Of a DNA stretch of 64,000 nucleotides, positions 1 through 8,893 are shown in pieces. The first letter of the stretch is position 1. Each line of letters begins with the position of its first letter. The notes below the pieces were generated by a model that did no database searches, was not told where the DNA came from, and was given only the letters and a program-made list of their open reading frames with translations. The DNA is taken from positions 1,302,001 through 1,366,000 of the forward strand of contig CAVUFH010000003.1 in NCBI GenBank assembly GCA_963740835.1, written 5' to 3'. Origin of the DNA: CAVUFH01 sp963740835. GTDB lineage: Bacteria > Actinomycetota > Acidimicrobiia > IMCC26256 > PALSA-610. The position numbers and the translations under genes were made by a program.

Positions 1-1104
1 ATGGACGCCACCGCCGAACGACACGTGCTGGTTCGCATCGGCACGGCGCAGATCGAGCTGCGCGGCGGTGTCGCCCCAACGGGCCGGGTCACGGTTCGCG
101 GATCCGAGGCACGTCATCAGCAGGCTGCCGGCCTCGATGTGGCGGCCGTCGATCTCGTAGTCGGCCAGCGTGATACGCCGTGACATCTGCACCGGGCTGT
201 CGTAGCGCAGGAGCTCGTCGGCCATCGTCGCCTCGACGCTCGGGTCCTGCTGCAGCAGTTCGAGCTGGTCGCGGTTGCGCAGCAACGCGAGCGTGCCGTT
301 GCCGATGAGGTTCACCGTTGTCTCGTGCCCGGCGACGTAGAGGAGGATGAGCTGCTCGACGAGCTCTTCCGAGGTGAGCCGGTCGCCTTCGTCCTCGGCT
401 GCGATCATCCCGGTGAGCAGGTCGTCGCCCGGGTTCGCGCGCTTCCACTCGACGAGGTCGTTCGCGAGGTTCCACAGCGCGTCGCTCGCGACGACCATCT
501 CGCGGATCTCGTCGGGGCTCAGGATCGGGTCGAAGCCCTTCACGATCGCGCCCGACCACTCGCGGAGCTGCTCACGATCGCCGTCGTCGGGGATGCCGAG
601 CATCTCCGAGATGATCGTGAAGGGGAGCGGGAACGCGAGATCGGCGATGACGTCCATCTCGCCGGTGCCGCGCGCTTCGGCCGCGTCGAGGTACTGGTCG
701 ACCAGCTCCTGCACGCGCGGGCGCAACTCTTCGATCATGCGCGGGGTGAACACCTTCGACACCAACCGGCGCAGACGGTGGTGGTCGGGCGGGTCGAGGT
801 TGAGCATCGTGTGGTTGCCGCGCTGCTCACGGGAAGCGACGAGATCCTGGAGGTCGGCGGGGATCGTCGGCGGTGGCAGGTTCGCGTGGCGCTCCTCGAC
901 GGAGAGGTGCGGATCGCGCAACACCCGGTACACGTCTTCGTACCGGAAGAGCGCCCACGCGCCGATCGGGCTCAGGTGCACCGGGTCCTGCTCGCGCACG
1001 GTCTCGTACTGCGCGTAGGGGTTGTCGAAGAACCCCGGTGCGAAGGGGTTCAACATCGGCGGCAGGTAGCTGTCGTCAGTGATGGGGACGTCGCTCGTCG
1101 TCAC
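1..1104 (-). CDS. Cytochrome P450, 3' end cut by window edge
   Basis: Heme-thiolate monooxygenase; 368 codons are present. The I-helix oxygen-binding motif AGHETT, the K-helix ExxR (ELLRY) and the start of the heme loop (FGGGVH) are all visible. The window ends one residue before the loop would reach its cysteine ligand, so the ligand itself is not seen. The start is a GTG at 1104, giving an N-terminus typical of soluble actinobacterial P450s (TSDVPITDDSYLPP). The gene is divergent from a TetR regulator at 1286, with an inverted repeat in the gap, which suggests local repression. Substrate unknown; the family usually hydroxylates lipids, terpenoids or xenobiotics using separate ferredoxin partners. 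Confidence 0.93.
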   Translation of the reverse strand, partial: MTTSDVPITDDSYLPPMLNPFAPGFFDNPYAQYETVREQDPVHLSPIGAWALFRYEDVYRVLRDPHLSVEERHANLPPPTIPADLQDLVASREQRGNHTMLNLDPPDHHRLRRLVSKVFTPRMIEELRPRVQELVDQYLDAAEARGTGEMDVIADLAFPLPFTIISEMLGIPDDGDREQLREWSGAIVKGFDPILSPDEIREMVVASDALWNLANDLVEWKRANPGDDLLTGMIAAEDEGDRLTSEELVEQLILLYVAGHETTVNLIGNGTLALLRNRDQLELLQQDPSVEATMADELLRYDSPVQMSRRITLADYEIDGRHIEAGSLLMTCLGSANRDPARWGDTAAQLDLRRADANQHVSFGGGVH

Positions 1105-1252
1105 ACGAGAACCGTAGGCCGGGCCGGAACCGCCGATGCGTGTGACATCCGTCACGATGGCAATGGTCGGAGTTGCCCCTCATTGGGGCGGGCTGGCGCC
1201 CGCGGGAGTTCGCCGCAACTCCTCCGAGCGGGCTGCGCCCGCGTGTTCCAGA

Positions 1253-1281
1253 AACTACTTGCAGAAAGGCTGCAACTAGTT
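1253..1281. promoter_or_regulatory. Inverted repeat, probable TetR operator
   Basis: AACTACTTGCAG at 1253-1264 and CTGCAACTAGTT at 1270-1281 are inverted arms of 12 bp matching at 11 positions, separated by 5 bp. The repeat lies between divergent P450 and TetR genes and ends four bases before the TetR ATG. A repressor bound there would block its own gene and probably the P450 promoter. That function is inferred from position and symmetry. Confidence 0.6.
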
Positions 1282-1285
1282 CAGC

Positions 1286-1867
1286 ATGGCACCGATGGCG
1301 AGTGCGCTGGATGGGCGAGTCACGCGGGGGCAGCGCAACCGCCAGGCCATCATCGACGCGCTGCTGGCCTGCTACGAGGCCGGCAGTCTGCGGCCGAGCG
1401 TCGAGGAAGTCGCGGCGCGCGCCGGCGTCTCGGCGCGCTCCGTGCACAACCATTTCGTCGATGTCGAAGCGTTGCGCAGTGAAGTCGCGCAGCGGCAGTG
1501 GGAACGGAACCTGCACCGGGGCATCCCCATGTTCGACGAGCTCGACGCGCCGGCGCGGGTCGACGCACTGATCGCGTACCGCGCCGATCTCTACGAAGCA
1601 GTCACACCGGTACGGCGCGCTGCGCTGCTCACCGTGGACGACTCACCCGCGATCGCGTCGAACCTCGCGCGGCTCGATCGGCGGCTGCGCCGTCAGCTCG
1701 ACGAGGTGTTCCCCGATCTCGACGACGACACCGCCGAGGCACTCGACGCCGCGCTCTCGTGGGACACCTGGGACCGGCTGCGCACCGCGCAGAAGTGTTC
1801 AACCGCGCGGGCTCAGCAGGTGCTCCGGCGCACCGTCACCGCGTTGCTCGAAGGGAGCAGGAGATGA
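1286..1867 (+). CDS. TetR/AcrR family transcriptional regulator
   Basis: A 193-aa regulator. Residues about 15-65 form the TetR DNA-binding domain, including EEVAARAGVSARSVHNHF, where the usual YYHF/YHHF recognition helix appears as HNHF. The C-terminal ligand-binding half is variable, as is normal for the family. The start ATG lies just after a 12-5-12 inverted repeat that is likely its own operator. The stop overlaps the next ATG (ATGA), so it should be translationally coupled to the DUF1330 protein. It probably controls the divergent P450 and the downstream sulfatase operon; ligand unknown. Confidence 0.9.
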   Translation: MAPMASALDGRVTRGQRNRQAIIDALLACYEAGSLRPSVEEVAARAGVSARSVHNHFVDVEALRSEVAQRQWERNLHRGIPMFDELDAPARVDALIAYRADLYEAVTPVRRAALLTVDDSPAIASNLARLDRRLRRQLDEVFPDLDDDTAEALDAALSWDTWDRLRTAQKCSTARAQQVLRRTVTALLEGSRR

Positions 1868-2259
1868 GTGGGATCCGTCCGAACAAAGAGCAGTTCCTCG
1901 CCCTCGCGAATGCGCCCGACTCCGGACCGGTCGTGATGCTGAACCTCCTGAAGTTCAAGGCAGCCGGCGGCACCGGCGGCGGGAGCGGCGCGTCCGAGTA
2001 CGGCAAGTACAGCGACGTCGTCATCACGATGGTGGAAAAGCAGGGCGGCAAGGTCCTCTGGATGGGCAAGGCGGATCAAGTGCTGATCGGTGACGAGTCC
2101 GACGAGTGGGACGCGGTTGCGTTGGTGCAGTACCCGAGCCGCAAGGCGTTCATCGAGATGGTCACCACCCCCGACTACGAAAAGGCGCACGAGCACCGCG
2201 AGTCCGGGCTCGAGCGGACGGTGCTGATCGCCTGCACGCCGAGGATGAGCACGCTCTAG
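1864..2259 (+). CDS. DUF1330 family protein (ferredoxin-like fold)
   Basis: A 131-aa protein with the pattern of DUF1330: an early VVMLNLLKFK strand, then W-DAVALVQYPSRKAFIEM and a C-terminal ERTVLIACTP strand, consistent with a dimeric alpha-beta barrel. Members are small cytosolic proteins often found with catabolic genes; no reaction is firmly assigned. The ATG at 1864 is preceded by AGGAG and overlaps the TetR stop. The stop abuts the sulfatase start directly (TAGATG), so the three genes form a tight operon. Confidence 0.85.
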   Translation: MSGIRPNKEQFLALANAPDSGPVVMLNLLKFKAAGGTGGGSGASEYGKYSDVVITMVEKQGGKVLWMGKADQVLIGDESDEWDAVALVQYPSRKAFIEMVTTPDYEKAHEHRESGLERTVLIACTPRMSTL

Positions 2260-3859
2260 ATGGGTCGCAACATCCTCTTCATCACGACCGACCAGCAGCG
2301 CTACGACGGCCTCGGTTGCAACGGCGGCCAGATCGCCCGCACGCCGGTGGTGGACGGGCTCGCCGCCAACGGTGTGCGGTTCGAACGGGCGTACAACCAG
2401 AACACCGTGTGCATGCCGGCGCGTTCGACGATGTTGACCGGTCAGTACGTGCGGACGCACGGCGTGATCGCCAACGGCGTACCGCTCCCCGAGAGCGCTC
2501 CGAGCATCGCCGCGTATCTGCAGGAGCGTGCGGGCTATCGCACCGCGCTGCTCGGCAAGGGCCACTTCGAACCGGGCTTCGACGGCAAGCTCGAATGGGC
2601 CGAGAACTTCATGTCCGAGCGCGGGCTCGTCGGTCCGTACCGCGGCTTCGAGCACGCGGAACTCGCGGTGCACGTGCCGACGTTCGGCAAACGCGCGCTC
2701 CAGCACTACGGCCGGTGGCTGGTCGACACGCACGGCTTCGACGCGACGCGGGGATTCTCGCCCCTGCTCTCGGCCGAGCCGGGCGGGGAGACCGGCGCGC
2801 CCGAGACGCGCCTCAACCCGATCCCGCGAGTGGTACCACACCGACTGGGTCGCCGATCGCACGATCGCGTATCTCGACTCGCTCGACGACGACGCGGACT
2901 GGTTCGTGTGGATGTCGTTTCCCGATCCGCACCACCCGTGGGATCCGCCCGAGTCCGAGCTGAAGCGTTGCGACTGGCGCGACCTCGACCTCCCCGCCGG
3001 CCACCCCGGTTCCAACGAGGACATCGAGCGCGTTCTCGCGGGCAAGCCCGCACACTGGCTCGAGCTGTGGCGGGGCAACTTCATCAACGCCGAAGGTGGT
3101 CCGGGCTCGTACCGACCGCAGGACGTCACCGCCGACAACATCCGCGAGATCAACGCGATGACACACATCATGAACGAGCTCATCGACGAGGCGTGCGGCC
3201 GCGTCCTCGAGCGCGTTGCCGCGCGCGGATGGCGAGACGACACGGACGTGTTCTTCACGACGGACCACGGCGAACTGCAGGGTGACTACGGGCTCGTGTT
3301 CAAGGGTCCGTTCCACACCGACACGTTGATGCGGCTCCCGATGGTGTGGCAGCCGGCGCCGACCGCGGGCGTGACACCGGCGGTCGTCGCCGAACCGGTT
3401 GGCCAGCTCGACCTCGCGCCGACGTTCTGTGAGATCGCGGGCGTCCCGGTGCCGGAGTGGATGCAAGGCGCACCGCTGCCGACGGCGCCGGGATCCGGTC
3501 GCGAGCGGGTGCTGTGCGAGTGGGATTCGCAGTTCCCCGGCTACGGGATGCACCTGCGCACGATCTACCGCGACGGCTGGTTGTGCACCGCGTACGAGCC
3601 GTCGACGATCGGTGCACCGAACGGGCTCGAGGAATTCTTCGCGAGCACCGGGATGTTCGGCGGTGGCATCGGCCCGGTCAGCCCGGTCGCGTACGACGGG
3701 ACCGAAGGCGAGCTGTACAACGTCGAGGAGGATCCGCACCAGTTCGTCAACCGCTGGGACGACCCCGGCGACGCGTCCCTCCGTGCCGACCTGGTCGCCG
3801 ACCTCTACGACCACCTGCCGGCCGAACGCACCGTTCTCAAAGTCGCCCGCCCCGCGTAG
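2260..3859 (+). pseudogene. Type I sulfatase, frameshifted at about 2825
   Basis: An alkaline-phosphatase-superfamily sulfatase read in two frames. The first 190 or so codons carry the metal-site DQQ (Asp11) and CMPAR (Cys51), the C-x-P-S/A-R signature in which Cys is converted to formylglycine. From REWYHTDW the second frame continues through FTTDHGE, a metal-binding segment, to the stop at 3859. The join sits in CCGCGAG where CCGCGCGAG is expected, a loss of one CG unit. Joined, the protein is about 533 aa, full length for the family. The break could be real or a consensus error; the untouched remainder favours error. Substrate unknown. The 3' end overlaps the convergent thioesterase by 23 bp. 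Confidence 0.82.
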
Positions 3860-4688
3860 GCATGACGCGGAGATGGGCGGTCTGCGTCGCGATCGCGCAG
3901 AGGCGCATCTCTTCGTCCCACAGGCGCGCGGGACCGGTGGCGTAGCCGTCACCGACGTGCCACGCCTCGATCTCCTGCAACACCCAAGAGGTGACGGGGG
4001 TGGCGATGAAGCGGATGCCGATCTCGAGCGACAGCACCATCGTCGGCACATCGCGCGGGCCGAGTCCGCGACCGACAGCCGGGCCGAGGACGTCGCCGTG
4101 CACGGCGAGCAAGAGCGGATCGAGCGAACCGTCGCCGAGGCGGGGATCGGTGACCAGCCGCACCCACGAGGCGAAGCGGCCGCGGCCGGGGTCGTCGAGC
4201 GGGCTCACCGGCAGCCACTCGGTCTGCTGGTGGAACGGGATCTCGCCGAACGGGTTCGGCCGGCCGGTGAGGTCGGGCGGCGTGATCTGGTGCGGGCGCG
4301 GCACCTCGGGCACCGGCACGTCCTGGAACGCGAGGTGGGTGTCGTGGGCGCGGCCGAACACGCCGTGCACCCGCAACGCAGGCCCCGAGCCGGGCACGTG
4401 GACGTCGGCCGCGACCTGTGACGCGTTGCGGCCGTCGCGCAGCACCTCGACATCGATCTCGACCGGGCCGGGCGGCACCGGCGCGAGGAAGATCGCGTTC
4501 GCAGTGACGAGCGGGAGCTCGGGCCGGCCGAGCGCTTCCTGCATGGCGCGCAGCGCGGTGTACATGCTGACACCACCGAACACGTACATCACGCGCCAGC
4601 CGTCGGGGATCGTGGCGTGGTACCGACCGGCGACGGTCGGGTCCGGCGTCAGGACCGTGTCGGCGCGCAGATCTCGGGAGCCGGACAT
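3837..4688 (-). CDS. Acyl-CoA thioesterase, TesB-like double hotdog
   Basis: A 283-aa protein with two hotdog repeats, matching acyl-CoA thioesterase II-like enzymes that release free fatty acid from acyl-CoA. The first half has GGVSMYTALRAMQEAL and the second LSLEIGIRFIATP-SWVLQEIEAWHVGDGYATG, with the family's W-DE-LCA-TQ ending (LWDEEMRLCAIATQTA). The start at 4688 (MSGSRDL) is preferred over an upstream ATG because it leaves 23 bp to the divergent gene at 4712. Specificity unknown. Confidence 0.85.
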   Translation of the reverse strand: MSGSRDLRADTVLTPDPTVAGRYHATIPDGWRVMYVFGGVSMYTALRAMQEALGRPELPLVTANAIFLAPVPPGPVEIDVEVLRDGRNASQVAADVHVPGSGPALRVHGVFGRAHDTHLAFQDVPVPEVPRPHQITPPDLTGRPNPFGEIPFHQQTEWLPVSPLDDPGRGRFASWVRLVTDPRLGDGSLDPLLLAVHGDVLGPAVGRGLGPRDVPTMVLSLEIGIRFIATPVTSWVLQEIEAWHVGDGYATGPARLWDEEMRLCAIATQTAHLRVMPTRGGRL

Positions 4689-4711
4689 CCGGCGGAGCCT
4701 AGGCTCCCGTC

Positions 4712-5263
4712 GTGACCGATCAGCCATTGATGACACCGCTGCCGCTCGACGAGTGGGACGCCGACCTCGCGCCGATGACCGGCCCGAACGGTGATCCCCT
4801 GAACATCTTCGGCACCCTCGCGCACCACCCGAAGTTGCTGAAGCGGTGGCTGGTGTTCGGCAACCACGTGCTCGCGAAGTCGACGTTGCCCGCGCGCGAT
4901 CGCGAGCTGCTCATCCTGCGCACCGGCTGGCGGTGCCGCGCGCCCTACGAGTGGGCGCAGCACGTGCTGATCGGGCGCGCGTCGGGTCTCACGGACACCG
5001 AGATCCGCCGCGTCGCCGACGGCCCCGACGCGCCCGGCTGGGAGCCGTTCGACGCGCTGCTCCTGCGCGCGGTCGACGAGCTCCACGACGACTCGTGCAT
5101 GACGGAGGCGACGTATCGCGCCGTCGCCGAGCACTACGACGAGCCGCGGCTGCTCGATCTCGTGTTCACCGTCGGGCAGTACCACCTCGTGTCGATGGCA
5201 CTCAACACCTTGCGCGTCCAGCGCGACGACGGCCTCACGGACTTCCCGATTCCAGTTCGCTGA
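4712..5263 (+). CDS. Carboxymuconolactone decarboxylase family protein
   Basis: A 183-aa all-helical protein of the CMD/AhpD fold. Diagnostic segments are LPARDRELLILRTGWRC, YEWAQHVLIGRASGLTD and the C-terminal LLDLVFTVGQYHLVSMALN. The AhpD CxxC pair is absent (one Cys in the RCRAPYEWAQH segment), so it is not a peroxidase partner of the AhpD type. Relatives act as decarboxylases or have no known reaction. The GTG at 4712 leaves a 23-bp gap to the divergent thioesterase. The 3' end overlaps the convergent nucleotidyltransferase-NYN gene by 29 bp. Confidence 0.88.
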   Translation: MTDQPLMTPLPLDEWDADLAPMTGPNGDPLNIFGTLAHHPKLLKRWLVFGNHVLAKSTLPARDRELLILRTGWRCRAPYEWAQHVLIGRASGLTDTEIRRVADGPDAPGWEPFDALLLRAVDELHDDSCMTEATYRAVAEHYDEPRLLDLVFTVGQYHLVSMALNTLRVQRDDGLTDFPIPVR

Positions 5264-6107
5264 GCAACTGCGCCGCACCTTCGGTGCGGGCACCCAGCGC
5301 CTGCACCCGGGCCTGCAGGCCTTGATCGGATGTGACCACGACCAGCGACGACGGGTCGCGATCGCATTCGACTTCCTCGACGATGCGATCGTCGGCCGCG
5401 TCCCGGCCACCGCGTCGTGCGTACGCGACCAGCACGCCGTCGTGCACGCCCTCGGGAAAGTCCGGGAGCGACCGGCCGTCGAACACGACCGCGATCCGAT
5501 CGCCGTGGCGGCGTTCGTAGTCCTGCAACGCACCGATCAACCGCCGAGCGGCACCGGCGCGGTCGCGCCACCAGCCGTCGGGACGGGTGCCGATGACATT
5601 CATCGCGTCGACGATCAGGCGGCGCGTCGCCGAGCGGGCGATCAAGTGGTCAGCTCCAGAACGCGCCGCGGTCGACGACACCTCGGCGAGCTCTTCGGCG
5701 ACGTCGAGAACCTCCGCGCCTTCGGTCGCGAAGCCGGGACGGGGCACGACGAGGACACGCGGGAGCGCGGCGAGGGCGGCGTCGCGCGCCGCGGGCGAGT
5801 CGTACCAGGCTGGATCGTTCACCTGCGCCCACTTGTCGGCACCCATCACGACGACGTCGTAGCCGCGCGCGATGTCGGCGACGAGCTGCGCGTCCGTCAC
5901 GACGACGCCGAGCTCTGGGCGGTCGGCAGCCAGTCGGGCCAACACCCGCCGGCGCGCTTCGACACCGGCGCGGTCTGCTTTGCCCAACGCGACCCGCGAG
6001 AGTGCGAAGTCGAGCCGTTCGAGGCCGGCGTGTTGGACCGCCGCTTCCGCGATCGCCACGTGCGCGATCGTCGGCGGGTCGAACGAGCCGGGGTAGACGC
6101 CGATCAC
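5235..6107 (-). CDS. NadD-like nucleotidyltransferase fused to NYN (YacP-like) RNase
   Basis: A 290-aa two-domain protein. Residues 1-155 resemble nicotinate-nucleotide adenylyltransferase: YPGSFDPPTIAH (the H/TxGH nucleotide site, here TIAH at 13-16), VVVMGADKWAQ, and VSSTAARSG at 143-151, matching the family's SSTxxR. Residues 163-290 are a NYN/PIN-like nuclease: LIVDAMNVIG (Asp167), VVFDGRS (Asp210), RDAADDRIVEE (Asp239/240) and VVTSDQG (Asp261). No stop separates them. The GTG at 6107 is used because longer starts run into the upstream gene. It lies 20 bp after an NrtR-type regulator, which fits a link to NAD metabolism. The altered T-x-A-H leaves adenylyltransferase activity uncertain. 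Confidence 0.82.
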   Translation of the reverse strand: MIGVYPGSFDPPTIAHVAIAEAAVQHAGLERLDFALSRVALGKADRAGVEARRRVLARLAADRPELGVVVTDAQLVADIARGYDVVVMGADKWAQVNDPAWYDSPAARDAALAALPRVLVVPRPGFATEGAEVLDVAEELAEVSSTAARSGADHLIARSATRRLIVDAMNVIGTRPDGWWRDRAGAARRLIGALQDYERRHGDRIAVVFDGRSLPDFPEGVHDGVLVAYARRGGRDAADDRIVEEVECDRDPSSLVVVTSDQGLQARVQALGARTEGAAQLLSELESGSP

Positions 6108-6127
6108 CCGATCACCCGACCACTTGT

Positions 6128-6892
6128 TCAGCCGCGGAGGATCGGCGGGTGCAGCCGCAGCGCGCCACCCCGCCGGTAGAGGGCCGCGGGGCGGCCGTCG
6201 GTCCGCGCGGTCTCGCCCGTGGGTTCGACGAAGCCCGGAGTCGATGAAACCTTGCGGCGGAAGTTGCCTTCGTGCAGCGGCTCGCCCCACACGGCTTCGT
6301 AGACGCGCCGGAGCTCGCCGAGGGTGAACGGCTCGTCGAGGAACGCGGTCGCGAGCGTCGTGTACTCGATCTTGGCACGCGCTCTTTCCACGCCGTCCGC
6401 GATCACGCGCGCGTGGTCGAACGCGAGCGGGACGCCGTCAACGCTGCCGATGCCGGCAATGGCGAGGTCGTCGACGGCCCAGAAGCGCGCGTCGGCGGCG
6501 TCGGACCCGGCGATGAGCTCGCCCGACGCGGTGAAGCCGACGTACGCGACCGACACGATCCGCATCCGCGGGTCGCGGTCCGGGGTGCCGTACGTACGGA
6601 GCTGCTCGAGGTGCCCGAGCGTGACCGCGTCGTGCGCGCTCGCGACCAGTACGCCGGTCTCCTCTCGTAGCTCGCGCCGCGCCGCGTCATCGAGCTCCTC
6701 GTCCGGCTCGACGAAGCCACCCGGCAGCGCCCAGTTGCCCCGGAACGGATGCCCGCGCCGCTCGACGAGGAGCACCGCCAGGCGCCCGGCGCGCACAGTG
6801 AGCAGCACGACGTCGACGGTGACCGCGACATTCGGGTAGCGCGACGGGTCGTAGCCGGCGAGGAACGCGGCCTCGTCCTCGGATTCGCTCAC
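6128..6892 (-). CDS. NrtR-type Nudix domain / winged-helix regulator
   Basis: A 254-aa protein. Residues 58-81 hold a complete Nudix box (GGFVEPDEELDD-RRELREETGV) with both catalytic glutamates. Residues about 165-250 form the C-terminal winged helix typical of NrtR (PFTLGELRRVYEAVWGEPLHEGNFRRKV). NrtR proteins repress NAD biosynthesis genes and release DNA on binding ADP-ribose. Many have lost the catalytic Nudix residues; this one keeps them, so it may also hydrolyse ADP-ribose-like substrates. It precedes the NadD-like/NYN fusion on the same strand with a 20-bp gap. GTG start at 6892. Confidence 0.86.
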   Translation of the reverse strand: MSESEDEAAFLAGYDPSRYPNVAVTVDVVLLTVRAGRLAVLLVERRGHPFRGNWALPGGFVEPDEELDDAARRELREETGVLVASAHDAVTLGHLEQLRTYGTPDRDPRMRIVSVAYVGFTASGELIAGSDAADARFWAVDDLAIAGIGSVDGVPLAFDHARVIADGVERARAKIEYTTLATAFLDEPFTLGELRRVYEAVWGEPLHEGNFRRKVSSTPGFVEPTGETARTDGRPAALYRRGGALRLHPPILRG

Positions 6893-6974
6893 GCCGTTCC
6901 TCTCAGCATGAGCAGAAGGAAACGACCGGGTGCCACACACCGAAAAAGTACCCGCCACCTGGGGTGGCTTGACC

Positions 6975-6988
6975 CAAACGAACGTTTG
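6975..6988. promoter_or_regulatory. Palindrome CAAACG-AA-CGTTTG, probable TetR operator
   Basis: A perfect 6-2-6 inverted repeat (CAAACG at 6975, CGTTTG at 6983), a common form for actinobacterial TetR operators. It lies directly before the TetR-P450 operon and about 80 bp upstream of the divergent Nudix regulator. Autoregulation by the adjacent TetR protein is the simplest reading. Confidence 0.62.
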
Positions 6989-7006
6989 ATGGAGACTGGC
7001 CCGGCG

Positions 7007-7606
7007 ATGCCCGACCAGCGCACCCGCATCCTCGACGCGACGCTCGGCCTCATGGCTCGCGAGGGCGCGAGCGGCACCAGCATGCGGGCGGTGGCGGCCG
7101 CCACCGGCCTCAACGTCGCGAGCCTGTACCACTACTTCCCGTCGAAGCGCGACCTCTGCCAGGCCGCGATCGCGCACCGTCTCGTCGCCGAGTCCGCATT
7201 CGCGCAGCCGTTCCCCGAAGGCCTGGCCGGCACCGTCGAGCAGCGCCTCGGCGCGTTGCTCGACGACTTCTTCGCCAACATGGCGCGCGAAGCCGACCTG
7301 TGGCGCGTGCTCCTCGCCGAGGCGATCCACGGCGACGACGACGTGTTGCTGCCGTTGCTCGACACGAGCGTGCTGTTCGAAGCCGCGCTCGCAGAGTGGA
7401 TCCGTACGTTGCTGCCGGACGCCCGCGCGCTGCACGACCCCGAAGTCGTGCGCGCGATCCGTCACGCGCTCTACGGCGTGATGGTCGAGCACCTGCCGCA
7501 ACCCGAAGATCGCCGCGCCGCGCTGCGCGAGCGTGCCCGCGCGCTCGCGTCGGTGTTCTCGCGTGTGCAGATGTCCACCACCGACCGAAACGAATTTGGA
7601 AGGTAA
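7007..7606 (+). CDS. TetR/AcrR family transcriptional regulator
   Basis: A 199-aa regulator with a clear N-terminal TetR helix-turn-helix: RTRILDATLGLMAREGASGTS, then MRAVAAATGLNVASLYHYFPSKRDL, including the canonical LYHYFPSK recognition helix. The remaining residues form the ligand-binding helical core. ATG 7007 is favoured because a GGAG lies 12 bp upstream; an in-frame ATG at 6989 is less likely because it abuts the operator palindrome. Six bases separate its stop from the P450 start, so the two are co-transcribed. Confidence 0.92.
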   Translation: MPDQRTRILDATLGLMAREGASGTSMRAVAAATGLNVASLYHYFPSKRDLCQAAIAHRLVAESAFAQPFPEGLAGTVEQRLGALLDDFFANMAREADLWRVLLAEAIHGDDDVLLPLLDTSVLFEAALAEWIRTLLPDARALHDPEVVRAIRHALYGVMVEHLPQPEDRRAALRERARALASVFSRVQMSTTDRNEFGR

Positions 7607-7612
7607 CCCGAG

Positions 7613-8872
7613 ATGACAGCTCCGGCATTCGACTTCGAGCCCGATGCGCTCGATCCCACGCTGTACGTGCGCGGGGTCGCGCACGAGACGTTCGACTGGC
7701 TTCGCGAGAACGATCCGGTGCACTGGGACGACCGCAACCACCTCTGGGTGATCTCCAAATACGAAGACCTCTCGTACGTCGAACGTCAGCCCGAGCTGTT
7801 CTGCAGCGGTCAGGGCATCCGCCCCAAGGGTGGCGGCGCCGGGAATCTGTCGATCGTGTCGCTCGACGATCCCGAGCACGCGCGGCAACGCCGGCTCGTG
7901 AGCCGCGGCTTCACGCCGTCGCGCATCACCGAGATGCTCGACCACATCCGCGATGTCGCGCGTGAGCTCGTCGACACGGTCGCGGCGCGCGGCGAGTGCG
8001 ACTTCGTCGACGACATCGCCAAGCCACTCCCGCTCATCGTGATCGCCGAGCTGCTCGGCCTCCCTGTCGCGGACCGGCAGCAGCTCGGAGAATGGTCCGA
8101 CGCGATGATGACGGCCGAGAGCGCCGAAGGTGACGATCCCAAGCTGGAGGCGGCCGGTGAAGCGTGGGCCGCGTACGTCACCTACCTGGTGGGACTCATC
8201 GAGGCGCGCCGGGCCGATCCCCAAGACGACCTCATCTCGATCCTCCTCTCCTCCGCGGACGCGGGCGCGCTCCACTTCCGTGAGGACGAGGTGCAGGCCC
8301 GGCTCGCGAGCGGCGCGCTCCCGATGAGCGACCTCACCGGCGACGAATTGCTGTCGTTCTGCGTGCTGCTGCTCGTTGCCGGCAACGAGACGACGCGCAA
8401 CGCGCTCTCCGGCGGCATCGAGGCGCTGTCGCGGTTCCCGGCCCAGCGGGAGCGGCTGGTTTCCGACCCGTCGCTCGTCGGCAGCGCGACCGAGGAGATC
8501 CTCCGCTACGTATCTCCGGTGATCAGCTTCTCGCGCACGGTGACGCGCCAGACCGAGTTGCGCGGCCGCACGCTGAACGAGGGCGACACGCTGCTGAACA
8601 TCTACCCGTCGGCGAACCGCGATGCCGACGTGTTCGACGATCCGCATGCGTTCCGCATCGAACGCGCGCCGAACCTGCATCTCGCGTTCGGGACCGGTCC
8701 GCACTTCTGCCTCGGCGCGAACCTCGCCCGCACCGAGATCCGCATCCTTCTCGAGGAACTGTTCGCGCGCCTCCCCGATCTGCAGGTCGCCCCGGACGCG
8801 TCGGCTGTGCGCGCGCCGAACTCACTCGTCACGACCGTCGAGCATCTCCCGGTTGTGTTCACGCCGAACTGA
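7613..8872 (+). CDS. Cytochrome P450
   Basis: A complete 419-aa soluble bacterial P450. The I-helix has LLVAGNETTRN, the K-helix EEILRY (ExxR), and the heme-binding loop AFGTGPHFCLGANLAR with the axial cysteine. Length and N-terminus match actinobacterial fatty-acid, sterol or terpene hydroxylases of the CYP125/142-like type, but the substrate cannot be read from sequence. GGAAGG lies 8 bp before the ATG. Co-transcribed with the TetR gene. A Rieske-type ferredoxin is encoded at 10538, though no ferredoxin reductase is seen. Confidence 0.95.
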   Translation: MTAPAFDFEPDALDPTLYVRGVAHETFDWLRENDPVHWDDRNHLWVISKYEDLSYVERQPELFCSGQGIRPKGGGAGNLSIVSLDDPEHARQRRLVSRGFTPSRITEMLDHIRDVARELVDTVAARGECDFVDDIAKPLPLIVIAELLGLPVADRQQLGEWSDAMMTAESAEGDDPKLEAAGEAWAAYVTYLVGLIEARRADPQDDLISILLSSADAGALHFREDEVQARLASGALPMSDLTGDELLSFCVLLLVAGNETTRNALSGGIEALSRFPAQRERLVSDPSLVGSATEEILRYVSPVISFSRTVTRQTELRGRTLNEGDTLLNIYPSANRDADVFDDPHAFRIERAPNLHLAFGTGPHFCLGANLARTEIRILLEELFARLPDLQVAPDASAVRAPNSLVTTVEHLPVVFTPN

Positions 8873-8893
8873 GGCGCCGAGCTCAGACGTGGG

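Noticed and set aside
6128..8704. An 858-codon open frame on the minus strand
   Set aside because: Only the last 255 codons (the Nudix regulator) look like protein. The rest is the antisense of a TetR and a P450 gene and is Arg/Glu/His-rich shadow.
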